A stretch of 41,914 nt of DNA from a virus, in the IMG/VR virus record IMGVR_UViG_3300041409_000068, positions 1-41,914 of that record; one strand, 5' to 3'. The notes beneath the pieces are model-generated. The model made no database searches and was not told the origin of the DNA. It was given only the letters and a program-made list of their open reading frames with translations. This document shows, one piece after another, positions 1 to 6,204 of this stretch. The position numbers and the translations under genes are program-made. The first letter of the stretch is position 1; each line of letters opens with the position of its first letter.

Positions 1-87
1 TGATGGACTGGACCGACTATAAACGCGCAAGCCTATAAAACAAGGGGTTTCTTCAGTTGGTACAAGCGTCGTGTTCTAAGGACAGGG
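1..87. other. Non-coding left edge with CTATAAA repeats
   Basis: No gene is visible here. The heptamer CTATAAA occurs twice in the same orientation at 17-23 and 33-39. The longer form CCTATAAA (32-39) is the same half-site that forms the palindrome at 17549-17568 in front of the serine recombinase gene. The stretch lies just beyond the last gene of the leftward operon, so it could be a recombination or terminator region, but nothing proves either. Confidence 0.3.
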
Positions 88-439
88 CTAGGCGTGGACG
101 CCGGGCGGCTTGAATTCTCCCCCAAGGATGCGACGCGAACGCTCCTCGCCTTTCAGGAACTCCCACGCCATCTTCGTCCATAGCGTAATAGGCCCAGAAC
201 TCAGGCTTCTCCCCGGAGAAGTCCCGGACCTTCGGCCCGATCTCCTCGCGAGCAACGCCGTGCGTAATTAGATCGAGATGCACGATCACGTTGTCCTGCA
301 CCCAATTGCTGGCGCGCGAAAGGTCCGCGCTCAGGTTTTCGAGGTAAAGCGTTCTGCCATCCTCGCGCACCATGCCGATGCTGATCAGGTCGATGGTCTT
401 ACCATCCTCGATAAATTCCGTATCGAACCATATTTTCAT
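88..439 (-). pseudogene. DnaQ-like 3'-5' exoribonuclease, internally deleted and frameshifted
   Basis: The first ~85 codons read as an Rv2179c/DnaQ-like 3'-5' exonuclease: MKIWFDTEFIEDG carries the DxE metal-binding motif, and the stretch ends at the family's FWAYYA segment. The expected continuation (YADYDW and the core of the fold) is missing. In the +1 frame the next residues are LWTKMAWEFLKGEE, which look like the C-terminal helix following the family's third acidic motif (ALxDARWxxxAWEFL), and that frame ends with a stop at 88-90. The simplest reading is a deletion of several dozen codons near position 180 that also shifted the frame. Read straight through, the frame gives a 128-residue protein with an unrelated tail. 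The start overlaps the PrtN-like gene by 4 bases. Such enzymes trim RNA or ssDNA ends; this copy should be inactive. Confidence 0.7.
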
Positions 440-696
440 CTCGTCATCTGCTCCAGTTCCTTGCGCGCCGCCGCCCGGCGCTGGTCGAGATAGTCCGCCA
501 AATCCTGTAGGTGGACACCCTTGGACGATTTCTGGCTGCTCTCCGATCGCACCAGGGGCAGCTTGATTTCACCAGATCCTACCTTCCGGAGGAACTGATC
601 GGGCTTCAGGTGCGGGAAGTAATCGGCGCAGACGGATTCGGCCGGGATGATCGCCTTCCCGTCGTACTGCGCCATGAGGAGGAACGCTGTGTTCAC
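436..696 (-). CDS. PrtN-like (pyocin activator family) regulator
   Basis: This 86-residue protein matches the pyocin activator PrtN family: an N-terminal MNTAFLLMAQYDGK segment, a central CADYFPHLKPDQFLRKV helix pair, a KLPLVR strand, then KGVHLQDLADYLDQRR and a basic end. In Pseudomonas, PrtN turns on pyocin (phage-tail) genes after DNA damage by binding repeated boxes in front of them; phage homologues are common but little studied. It is the penultimate gene of the leftward operon, so it would be made after repressor loss. That timing suits a late-gene activator, possibly acting through the repeated CCGTGCGTTG motif, which is my inference. The family assignment is firm, the role is not. 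Confidence 0.8.
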   Translation of the reverse strand: MNTAFLLMAQYDGKAIIPAESVCADYFPHLKPDQFLRKVGSGEIKLPLVRSESSQKSSKGVHLQDLADYLDQRRAAARKELEQMTR

Positions 697-1070
697 TTGG
701 CGGCTCCTCCGACAGGACTGGGGATGGCATCCAGTGCCGCAGCGGCGCAGTCTGTAATCGACCGGATGATATCTCGCAGGCTGTGCTCATACTCGCCAGA
801 GATATTCACCTTGCGCCAGCCAGCGATCGATTCCATGGCGGCCACCAGTGCGTCATGGCTGTTGACGGCCTTGACGATCAGCTCGGCATTGGCTCTTTGC
901 GCTGCGATGCCGTCGTCATCGGACAAGCCAAGCGCACCGTAACCCTTTCCGGTCAGATACCCCCAGCCGCGCAAGTCGGCGACACGGGCACAGCCCTTCG
1001 GAGTTTCGGAGGAGTAGATCGACAGAGCGTGAGGGTCGATCTTCCACGGCCTCGGGAAATGCTCGCTCAT
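693..1070 (-). CDS. Hypothetical phage protein, paralogue of the 1237-1566 product
   Basis: The product is about 125 residues if it starts at the ATG at 1070, giving MSEHFPRPWKI. An upstream in-frame start at 1112 would overlap the preceding small gene. The MSEH..P.PW beginning and the segment ANAELIVKAVNSHDALV match the neighbouring gene at 1237-1566, so the two are paralogues. The NAHDxLV-type block recurs in many phage hypothetical proteins of unknown function. I see no catalytic motif and no membrane segment. It overlaps the PrtN-like gene by 4 bases, within one transcript. Confidence 0.75.
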   Translation of the reverse strand: MSEHFPRPWKIDPHALSIYSSETPKGCARVADLRGWGYLTGKGYGALGLSDDDGIAAQRANAELIVKAVNSHDALVAAMESIAGWRKVNISGEYEHSLRDIIRSITDCAAAALDAIPSPVGGAAK

Positions 1071-1072
1071 GA

Positions 1073-1240
1073 TTATACCTTGTGATTTTTCATCCGGCCG
1101 CACGTCTCGCATCGCAAGACGTAGACGAAACTTGCCGGGGTTTCTTTTGAGAATGAGCTGTAGACATCGATGCGATGCTCCTGCACAAATTTGCAGGGTC
1201 GGTCACAGCCAATCAAAATGCGCTTGAGCCACTGGATCAC
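1073..1240 (-). CDS. Small zinc-ribbon-like phage protein (55 aa, GTG start)
   Basis: This short gene starts at the GTG at 1240, which overlaps the stop of the upstream gene in a GTGA junction and is preceded by a strong GAGGTGA ribosome binding site. The 55-residue product begins VIQWLKRILIGC and has two cysteine pairs: C12/C16 (CDRPC) and C44/C47 (CETCG), followed by a basic end. The spacing suggests a small zinc-binding fold. The stop lies two bases before the ATG of the next gene, as expected inside a compact operon. The function is unknown. The overlap, the ribosome binding site and the cysteine pattern make it a convincing gene despite its length. Confidence 0.8.
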   Translation of the reverse strand: MIQWLKRILIGCDRPCKFVQEHRIDVYSSFSKETPASFVYVLRCETCGRMKNHKV

Positions 1241-1566
1241 GGCTCACCTCGCACTTTCACACTTCCCACAGCACTCGCCAAGACATCCAGGGCGGCCTTG
1301 TAGGCGCCGACGCGGAAATCAACATGGTTGATATCGGTGCGATCGTATCCGTCGCGGATGAATTTAGCGAATGTCACCAGCGCGTCGTGGCTGTTGACGG
1401 CCTTGCAAATGAAGGCCGCGTTGGCCTCGTCGTTTTCTTTGCCAAACGCCGTGACGCAGCTACCGATTGCGCGACAATAACCAGCGGCATCTGCCTCCCC
1501 GTAGAAATGGACGGGGGGATATAGCGTTATTCCGATTTGCCACGGCGTCGGCGTGTGCTCGCTCAT
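1237..1566 (-). CDS. Hypothetical phage protein, paralogue of the 693-1070 product
   Basis: The 109-residue product begins MSEHTPTPWQIG and contains ANAAFICKAVNSHDALV, both shared with the neighbour at 693-1070. The rest differs, so the pair looks like an old tandem duplication or a repeatedly acquired domain. The segment type is frequent in phage genomes and has no known function. ATGA overlap with the upstream membrane-protein gene at 1563-1566 and GTGA overlap downstream indicate translational coupling. There is no signal peptide or transmembrane helix. Confidence 0.75.
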   Translation of the reverse strand: MSEHTPTPWQIGITLYPPVHFYGEADAAGYCRAIGSCVTAFGKENDEANAAFICKAVNSHDALVTFAKFIRDGYDRTDINHVDFRVGAYKAALDVLASAVGSVKVRGEP

Positions 1567-1763
1567 GTCTGGCTCCCAGATTTTCCCACAGTAGGGTGCC
1601 TAATAGGCTCGCCATAGTTGTTGATGTTGATCGTGGACTTGATGGGTGCCCATTTCAGCCAACGGCAAACAGTCGCTACGCCGAAGATAAACGAACCACC
1701 GATCGTCGCGGCTGCAAAGCAGACGCCAGCCAATACAAGAATGGCGTGGATGCTCTCGCTCAT
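1563..1763 (-). CDS. Small membrane protein (66 aa)
   Basis: The product has one clear hydrophobic stretch at about residues 7-34 (ILVLAGVCFAAATIGGSFIF and on), followed by a polar tail with asparagine and a KSTININNYGEP segment. It is probably a single-span inner-membrane protein. It overlaps both neighbours by 4 bases (ATGA). No family is recognised. It is one of six small membrane proteins in this operon, so a role at the host membrane during early infection is possible but unproven. Confidence 0.7.
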   Translation of the reverse strand: MSESIHAILVLAGVCFAAATIGGSFIFGVATVCRWLKWAPIKSTININNYGEPIRHPTVGKSGSQT

Positions 1764-2140
1764 GTCTTTTGCCTCCCAACTATTCCCACATCACTAGCGT
1801 AGAGGGGGACGATCTCATGTCCCTGAGCTTTCCAGCCTGCCGCTGTCAGAGGGTTTATCGTCGCGGCAGACCCATCTTCTCGCATCCACGCCTCCGGGTC
1901 GGAAATCTCAGCTGCTGGACGAGACCATTTCCAATGATTGCGCGCGTACACAACCCAAAGCGCGATATTGAGCGGGATCAGGCCCCAAGTTCCGGCGACA
2001 ACAATCCATATCAACCACAGCAGTTGATTGCCGAGCCCAACGAGCCAAGCGTTGCGGTGCAGATTGCCGGCAAGCAACGTCATCCAGATCGTGATGGCAG
2101 ACAGCAGCCACGGCAGGTAAATTCGGATTGTGTCGCTCAT
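1760..2140 (-). CDS. Predicted membrane protein with about three helices
   Basis: Starting at the ATG at 2140 (MSDTIRIYLPW) gives 126 residues. Three hydrophobic segments lie at about 7-25, 33-50 and 53-68 (LLWLIWIVVAGTWGLIPL region), followed by an ARNHWKW motif and a soluble tail of about 50 residues with SDPEAWMREDG. The start overlaps the stop of the preceding 47-residue gene (ATGA). The in-frame extension upstream to 2335 would run through that gene and is not used. The family is unknown; similar compact membrane proteins with an NHWKW-like motif occur in phages, but I cannot name a function. Confidence 0.7.
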   Translation of the reverse strand: MSDTIRIYLPWLLSAITIWMTLLAGNLHRNAWLVGLGNQLLWLIWIVVAGTWGLIPLNIALWVVYARNHWKWSRPAAEISDPEAWMREDGSAATINPLTAAGWKAQGHEIVPLYASDVGIVGRQKT

Positions 2141-2280
2141 TGCGTGAAATGCTCCACAGTTTCGCCGATCGCGTACAGGATCAGCGGCATCAAGGCGGTT
2201 CCGACCACCAGGGCAACGGCGATCCCGCCGAACACTTTGGCCATTGTTAGGAAGTAGGCTTCGTTGAGGCGATGTCTCAT
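2137..2280 (-). CDS. Small membrane protein (47 aa)
   Basis: This short gene begins at the ATG at 2280, inside the stop of the upstream gene, and ends inside the start of the downstream one, both as ATGA overlaps. The product begins MRHRLNEAYFLTMAK and has one hydrophobic span at about residues 14-37 (VFGGIAVALVVGTALMPLIL). Positive charges at the N terminus suggest the N terminus stays in the cytoplasm. The function is unknown. The perfect overlaps on both sides are the main evidence that it is a gene. Confidence 0.75.
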   Translation of the reverse strand: MRHRLNEAYFLTMAKVFGGIAVALVVGTALMPLILYAIGETVEHFTQ

Positions 2281-2471
2281 GCTCGCTCCCGCGATGGCAC
2301 GGTTCCCACAGCAGCGGGGATGGCATCGGTATCAAGTGGAGCCGTGCGCTTCATCAGGGCTGCCAACAGCATCTCGTCAAGAGTCTGGTCTGTCGGCGAC
2401 CAGCAGCAACCTTCGCCGCACGGTTTGGTGTGCCAGCTTTTGCAATAACCGCACCATCTGAGATCGCTCAT
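2277..2471 (-). CDS. Small cysteine-rich phage protein (64 aa)
   Basis: The N-terminal third holds five cysteines and a histidine (WCGYCKSWH at 6-14, CGEGCC at 18-23), compatible with one zinc site, followed by a helical region (LDEMLLAALMK). It overlaps the upstream gene by 4 bases and the downstream gene by 4 bases. I recognise no family. The cysteine pattern resembles the many small zinc-binding proteins of phage early operons, which often touch host transcription or DNA, but no target can be read from the sequence. Confidence 0.7.
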   Translation of the reverse strand: MSDLRWCGYCKSWHTKPCGEGCCWSPTDQTLDEMLLAALMKRTAPLDTDAIPAAVGTVPSRERA

Positions 2472-2761
2472 ATTTTGCTCCTTGTCCCCACATCGCGATT
2501 ACGCAACGCATCGACGATGTTGTTCTCGACGACCGCCTCCATGTTGCCGATCGGCGGCCAAGAGCCCTCCCAGCGCATCACCACATTAACTAGATCGGCA
2601 ATGGCCCTGGCTCGCTTCTCAGATCCCAGCCAACTACCGCATGGCAGCAAGTAGCCATCTGGGAGGCGGACAAAATATTCCTTGCCGGCGCCTTGGTCGG
2701 TCACCCGGTCCAGTTCGCATATTTCAGCGCGACCAGCCTTAAATTCGGGGAGGCACACCAT
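2468..2761 (-). CDS. Hypothetical phage protein (97 aa)
   Basis: The ATG at 2761 (MVCLPEFKAGRAEIC) follows a GGGAG ribosome binding site at good spacing, so I prefer it to the in-frame start at 2830 that would overlap the deoxyribosyltransferase gene. The product contains KEYFVRLPDGYLLPCGSWLG, a beta-rich piece, followed by an alpha-helical RARAIADLVNVVMRWEG segment. No catalytic motif or family is recognised. It is coupled to the next gene by a 4-base overlap. Confidence 0.65.
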   Translation of the reverse strand: MVCLPEFKAGRAEICELDRVTDQGAGKEYFVRLPDGYLLPCGSWLGSEKRARAIADLVNVVMRWEGSWPPIGNMEAVVENNIVDALRNRDVGTRSKI

Positions 2762-2795
2762 CACTTGCACTCCCGCGACGAAATTGAGGGTGTGG

Positions 2796-3251
2796 TCATT
2801 CTGCGGCCTGTGCGAACGGTAGGCCGGCAAGCCGCTCGATCACTTCGCTGATCGATATGCAGATGTCGGTTGCGAGTAGCGCCATCAATTCTGGCTCCTC
2901 GCCGTCCTGGGTAAGGATGAGGCAGCGTTTGCCGCGTCCGGTGAACCAGCCGGCTTCGAGGTGCGCCGACCGACCGCAGGGGAGAACCAGCACGCACGTA
3001 TCGGCCCACTCCATGGCGCGGAGATCCGAGACGTAGCCGGCAGCGGCAATGGGGCTGGTCGTCAGCAGCTCGCGATATTTTGCTGCTGTCCAAGACTGCC
3101 ATTCAGGATCAATCTCTGACCACGCGAAGCCGGGCCGTCCGTTAAACGGATTGCGGAAGTCGTAGACCTCGTGTCCGGCGCCGCGAAGTGCTTCGACCAC
3201 CCCTGGCTGCGCCTTGTTGCGCCATGACGATGCTGCGTAAATGCGTGCCAT
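2796..3251 (-). CDS. Nucleoside 2-deoxyribosyltransferase-like protein
   Basis: The 151-residue protein has the hallmarks of the nucleoside 2-deoxyribosyltransferase superfamily (Rossmann-like fold): MARIYAASSWRN at the start (strand 1 and loop), GHEVYDFRNP, a WADTCVLVLPCGRSAHLEAG segment near residues 82-101 in which the glutamate of HLEAG matches the family nucleophile, and a final GKRCLIL strand. Family members exchange bases between deoxynucleosides or hydrolyse deoxynucleotides. In a phage it could adjust the nucleotide pool or feed a modified base into DNA; the methyltransferase gene in the same operon makes DNA modification a reasonable but unproven setting. Confidence 0.75.
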   Translation of the reverse strand: MARIYAASSWRNKAQPGVVEALRGAGHEVYDFRNPFNGRPGFAWSEIDPEWQSWTAAKYRELLTTSPIAAAGYVSDLRAMEWADTCVLVLPCGRSAHLEAGWFTGRGKRCLILTQDGEEPELMALLATDICISISEVIERLAGLPFAQAAE

Positions 3252-3383
3252 TTAGAACGTAGCTCCAATGATTGCGCCTGCGACGATCGCTGCGACTAGG
3301 ACGATTTCGGTCGGGATGGTGTTGCCAGCGGCGATGATCTTGCCGTGGCCGTAGGATCGATAACGGCGATAACGCTCAATCAC
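3252..3383 (-). CDS. Small membrane protein (43 aa, GTG start)
   Basis: It starts at the GTG at 3383 in a GTGA overlap with the upstream gene and ends just before the ATG of the next gene. The product begins VIERYRRYRSYG, a strongly basic N terminus, then has one hydrophobic helix at about residues 24-42 (IPTEIVLVAAIVAGAIIG). It is probably a single-span protein with the basic part in the cytoplasm. No family is recognised; the overlap and the ordered charge and hydrophobicity pattern support it. Confidence 0.65.
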   Translation of the reverse strand: MIERYRRYRSYGHGKIIAAGNTIPTEIVLVAAIVAGAIIGATF

Positions 3384-3580
3384 TTCTTTTCCTCCCAGAG
3401 TTTTCCTTCCATGCCGCATACGGCGGTGTCAGGGTGTGCGAAATCGTTGCGCATCATGATGAAGCCACGACCAAACATCGTTTGTTTGAATGATTCCGGG
3501 TGGCCGCAGTACGTCCCGTCAGGGTCGCAGCCGGCGTACTTGCATGAGCCACACTCGGGGATCAGGCTGGTGTCAGTCAT
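3380..3580 (-). CDS. Small cysteine-rich zinc-binding-like protein (66 aa)
   Basis: The product begins MTDTSLIPECGSCKYAGC and has CxxC at 10-13, further cysteines at 18 and 25 in GTYCGHPES, and a last cysteine near residue 55. The C-x2-C, C, C-x-H arrangement suggests a small metal-binding domain. It sits between two membrane microprotein genes in the coupled leftward operon, with a GTGA overlap downstream. The function is unknown. Confidence 0.7.
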   Translation of the reverse strand: MTDTSLIPECGSCKYAGCDPDGTYCGHPESFKQTMFGRGFIMMRNDFAHPDTAVCGMEGKLWEEKK

Positions 3581-3613
3581 GTCACTTGCGCTCCTGCAAA
3601 ATCAGTAAAAGTC

Positions 3614-3712
3614 TCATCGCGGCGCACTCTGAGAAAGAGCCCAGAGGAGGACCAGGAGAAGCGGGATTCCTGCATAAACAAAAAGCGCGTTCTCAAAGTC
3701 GAGCTGGGTCAT
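3614..3712 (-). CDS. Membrane microprotein (32 aa)
   Basis: It starts at the ATG at 3712 in an ATGA overlap with the upstream gene. The product begins MTQLDFENALFVYAG and has one hydrophobic helix at about residues 10-27 ending in LLLVLLWALS. Only 32 residues long, it would be missed by most gene callers. The operon overlap and the single ordered helix are the evidence. An 11-codon frame beginning with ATGA at its stop might carry translation on towards the next gene, but I do not call it a gene. Confidence 0.55.
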   Translation of the reverse strand: MTQLDFENALFVYAGIPLLLVLLWALSQSAPR

Positions 3713-3999
3713 TGGCCCCCCTGCAAAACCACCGCCGGAGTGTCTTTAGGCCGGCGCCATGCGCCTTGATTCAGCCGGCACCACTTCTCGCCGGCCGCAG
3801 CGCAACTGATGGCTTCACTCACCATCGGCCAATCCGTTGCGGGCCGCAGCCCGCAGTCAATGTCGCGGGTCCGCCGTCGAGCCCATTTCATTACCAGCCG
3901 ATAAAAATCAGGGTCGCGCGCCAGCAAAACAAACATTGGCTCGTCGGGGAGTGCATTGGCGTAGCAGTCGTAAGCGCCGGGTTCCTGTTTCGAGCCCAT
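3709..3999 (-). CDS. Conserved phage hypothetical protein (96 aa)
   Basis: The ATG at 3999 (MGSKQEPGAYDCYANAL) follows an AGGAGAAT ribosome binding site. The segment DCYANALPDEPMFVLLARDP, then FYRLVMKWARRR, is a recurrent phage block of unknown function, often found in early operons next to DNA-metabolism genes. A cysteine pair occurs at CAAAGEKWC. There is a gap of about 55 bases to the methyltransferase gene upstream, so its own ribosome binding site rather than coupling drives translation. Confidence 0.75.
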   Translation of the reverse strand: MGSKQEPGAYDCYANALPDEPMFVLLARDPDFYRLVMKWARRRTRDIDCGLRPATDWPMVSEAISCAAAGEKWCRLNQGAWRRPKDTPAVVLQGGQ

Positions 4000-4054
4000 G
4001 TCTATTCTCCTGTTTGTCGTAGTGAGTGATGCGAAGAAATCGAGTAGGAGAAAA

Positions 4055-4882
4055 TCATTCGGCGGCCTCAGCAATTTGAGGCCGGAACGTCGCGGCGATG
4101 TAGCGTGACAGCGGCAGCGGGATCTTTGCGATCGCAGCGGCAGCGTGTTTGCGGCCATTCGATTTGGAGCCGTGCTGGCGCTGGAGGGATGCGTTCTCGC
4201 CGCTTCCAAACCAGTCGCCGCCATTCTTGCGGCCTTCAATGCCGCAGTCGCGCGAGGTGAAGCGCGCGCCTTTTCCGAGATCGGTCCGTCTGCCTCGCAA
4301 ATTGCGTTCGGCGTGCGTGTTGAAGCCGAGGCCCTTGACGTGCTTTGGATGGTTCGGCGGATACCAGCCCGCGCCCATCGTCGGAACCTTGATGGCCTTA
4401 AACGTCGGCGGCATCAACGCTGGGACATCGCCCCAGAGATAGAACGAGCCATAATTCCAGCGCCCGCGTCCGACCCACTCCTGGGCGCCGCGCACGTTCT
4501 CCACGATCAGGGGGATATGCCGTCCGGCGGCTTCGCAGGCTTCGCGCTGGATTCGGAACGTGGCATTGAACAGGCGGTTCAGTTTCTCGAGCGCAGCCCC
4601 GGTCTTGTCCGCGCGGATCGCCGCGGCCTTGGCTTTGGCGAGCGACCACGGCATCGCCATGTAGCTGTATTCCTGGCACGGCGGGGAGGCTACAATCAGG
4701 TCAGCCGTCTTGAACTGCGAGCCATGCAGCGTGGTCACGTCCTGGACGACAAGCTGCGCCGGGTAGCGCGCCTCGCCATAGACATGCTGCGTGATGTCGA
4801 AGCCGATCACGTCGTAGCCTTCGGCTAGCAAGCCGTCAGTCCAGCCGCCAAGGCCACAGAAAAGGTCGATCGCGAGAGGCAC
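4055..4882 (-). CDS. dcm: DNA cytosine-C5 methyltransferase
   Basis: This is a C5-cytosine DNA methyltransferase of about 275 residues. Motif I is LFCGLGGW (residues 7-14, AdoMet binding), motif IV is SPPCQEYS with catalytic C69, and the VENVRG motif VI carries E128. GSFYLWGDVPALMP follows, as in phage-type Dcm enzymes. The GTG at 4882 is preceded by AGGAGAATA and overlaps the stop of the upstream gene by one base. I see no partner endonuclease gene next to it, so it is probably an orphan enzyme that protects phage DNA from host restriction. The protein is short for the family, with a compact target-recognition part at residues ~170-245 rich in Gly, Arg and Asn. Confidence 0.9.
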   Translation of the reverse strand: MPLAIDLFCGLGGWTDGLLAEGYDVIGFDITQHVYGEARYPAQLVVQDVTTLHGSQFKTADLIVASPPCQEYSYMAMPWSLAKAKAAAIRADKTGAALEKLNRLFNATFRIQREACEAAGRHIPLIVENVRGAQEWVGRGRWNYGSFYLWGDVPALMPPTFKAIKVPTMGAGWYPPNHPKHVKGLGFNTHAERNLRGRRTDLGKGARFTSRDCGIEGRKNGGDWFGSGENASLQRQHGSKSNGRKHAAAAIAKIPLPLSRYIAATFRPQIAEAAE

Positions 4883-5361
4883 TATTCTCCTCCCCGATGT
4901 GTGGAGGAAAGCGAAAGTCTGCCGGGGCAGCTCGGAATGCAGGTTGGAAATCCACAATTGCCGTGCTCAAGCCCGTTGGGGCATCGCGGCTTAGCCGATG
5001 ACAGTGCAAGTGCGGCCAGCGCGTTGTCTTCGAACTCCATGTCAGCCATCGCGAATTCGCGGTCGGAGCCTTTGTCTATGTCAAAGGCCAGCATCAGCCA
5101 TTGCGGCTTCGGATGCCACTCGCTCTTGCCGAACCGGATGCTGATCGGTCGCGCCCGCCGCAGAGATTTGCGGCCCTCCCAATTGGTGTACTCGAACTCC
5201 ACTTCGCTGGTGTGCACGTCGCATTGAGGGCGGCAAACGTGACAGTCGCGCGTTTCGTGCGTGAACCCCTGCTCGCTGAAATAAAGAGCGCGCTTGGTGC
5301 CATTGCAGTTCTGGCACGGCTCATCGCGGCTGACTGGCTGAGATCGAGGGAGTGAGGTCAT
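4882..5361 (-). CDS. Hypothetical protein with cysteine clusters at both ends
   Basis: The N-terminal ~45 residues have a four-cysteine DnaJ-zinc-finger-like pattern (CQNCNG at 16-21 and CHVCRPQC at 40-47). The middle contains EYTNWEGRKSLRRARPISIRFG, then SEWHPKPQWLMLAFD and DREFAMADM, a beta-rich module found in many phage early proteins and sometimes near nucleotide enzymes. The C-terminal ~30 residues form a second cysteine cluster (CPNGLEHGNC...CIPSC). It looks like a fusion of three small modules. The function is unknown. It overlaps the upstream gene by 4 bases and abuts the methyltransferase gene. Confidence 0.75.
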   Translation of the reverse strand: MTSLPRSQPVSRDEPCQNCNGTKRALYFSEQGFTHETRDCHVCRPQCDVHTSEVEFEYTNWEGRKSLRRARPISIRFGKSEWHPKPQWLMLAFDIDKGSDREFAMADMEFEDNALAALALSSAKPRCPNGLEHGNCGFPTCIPSCPGRLSLSSTHRGGE

Positions 5362-5750
5362 GCGACCTTCTTGCGCTTGCGTTCGGTCACATAGTCCGGG
5401 TGGTATTGCAGGATGACGTTTCGCAGCGTCATCAAGTCCTTGCCGTCGCTATCCTTGATGAAGTGATAGGCGCGGGCAGGCCAGCCGCAGTTCTTGCAAT
5501 GGCCTTCTCCGTGAGCGATGCCCCACGTAAAGCCGCCCTTGCCGAACATCATCGCCATCATGCCGTTCAACGGTTCGTCGCACTTGATGCACGGCTGCTC
5601 GCCCAGGATCTTCTTGCCGTCCTTTTCGGTCAGCGAGACCTGAGCAAACGCCTCAAAATACTTGTCGAGCGCGTCAATGGTGGACTGCGGCGTCTCTGGT
5701 TGGGCGTCGATCACCGTCCGCCAGTTCATTTTTTCGATGGTCTTTTCCAT
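5358..5750 (-). CDS. Zinc-ribbon-containing phage protein (130 aa)
   Basis: Two CxxC knuckles, PCIKCDEPLNG (about 53-63) and GHCKNCGWPARAY (about 83-95), bracket a GKGGFTWGIAHGEG loop. The pattern is that of a four-cysteine zinc ribbon. The N-terminal half is helical (TIDALDKYFEAFAQ) and the end is basic (RKRKKVA). It is a recurrent phage early protein of unknown function. The downstream start overlaps its stop by 4 bases. Confidence 0.75.
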   Translation of the reverse strand: MEKTIEKMNWRTVIDAQPETPQSTIDALDKYFEAFAQVSLTEKDGKKILGEQPCIKCDEPLNGMMAMMFGKGGFTWGIAHGEGHCKNCGWPARAYHFIKDSDGKDLMTLRNVILQYHPDYVTERKRKKVA

Positions 5751-5780
5751 TTGTCGTCCTCACTGTGGTTGCCAGACTCG

Positions 5781-6176
5781 CTAAGCGGCCTCGACCTTCA
5801 GGCTGAAGCGGTCCTCGTATTCGCGGATCAGAAAATTGAACATGCGATCGTGGTCGTGCGGAGAGGTCAGCCAAAATGGGATGATGGTTTCCTGCGCATA
5901 CAGACTCGTTCCGTCGTGCCAACAGGGGCACCCGAGAAGCCAGCACTTGTCCTGGGTTGGCGCTTGGTCAGCCATGTAGTCCGGTGCAAAGCGATAGTGG
6001 CATTCAAGGCCGCCAGAATACCGTCTATCGAGGTCGTGGCTCTTTACGTTAGCCTCTCCGATGTCGGAGACATGGAAGTGCATCGCGCCGCGAGCGCCGA
6101 TGACAGTCCACGTATGGTTCGGGTTGCCCCACGGTTTGCCGTATTTGTATTCGCAGCGGTACTTTGTCACTTTCAC
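5781..6176 (-). CDS. Hypothetical phage protein (131 aa)
   Basis: The product is rich in aromatic residues, His and Trp, including WGNPNHTWTVIGARGAMHFHV near the start, ECHYRFAPDYM in the middle and LLGCPCWHDGTSLYA, then an acidic-helical end. Paired Cys and His residues around 78-87 might bind a metal. There is no signal peptide or membrane helix. It sits just downstream of the recombination ATPase gene (gap of 28 bases). I know of no function; similar proteins appear in phage early regions. Confidence 0.7.
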   Translation of the reverse strand: MKVTKYRCEYKYGKPWGNPNHTWTVIGARGAMHFHVSDIGEANVKSHDLDRRYSGGLECHYRFAPDYMADQAPTQDKCWLLGCPCWHDGTSLYAQETIIPFWLTSPHDHDRMFNFLIREYEDRFSLKVEAA

Positions 6177-6204
6177 TCCCCCTTCATGATCGAGGTGGCG
6201 ACGC

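Noticed and set aside
88-171. Separate 27-codon gene (MAWEFLKGEERSRR...) at the left end
   Set aside because: The sequence fits better as the frameshifted C-terminal end of the deleted exonuclease gene, and it has no ribosome binding site of its own.
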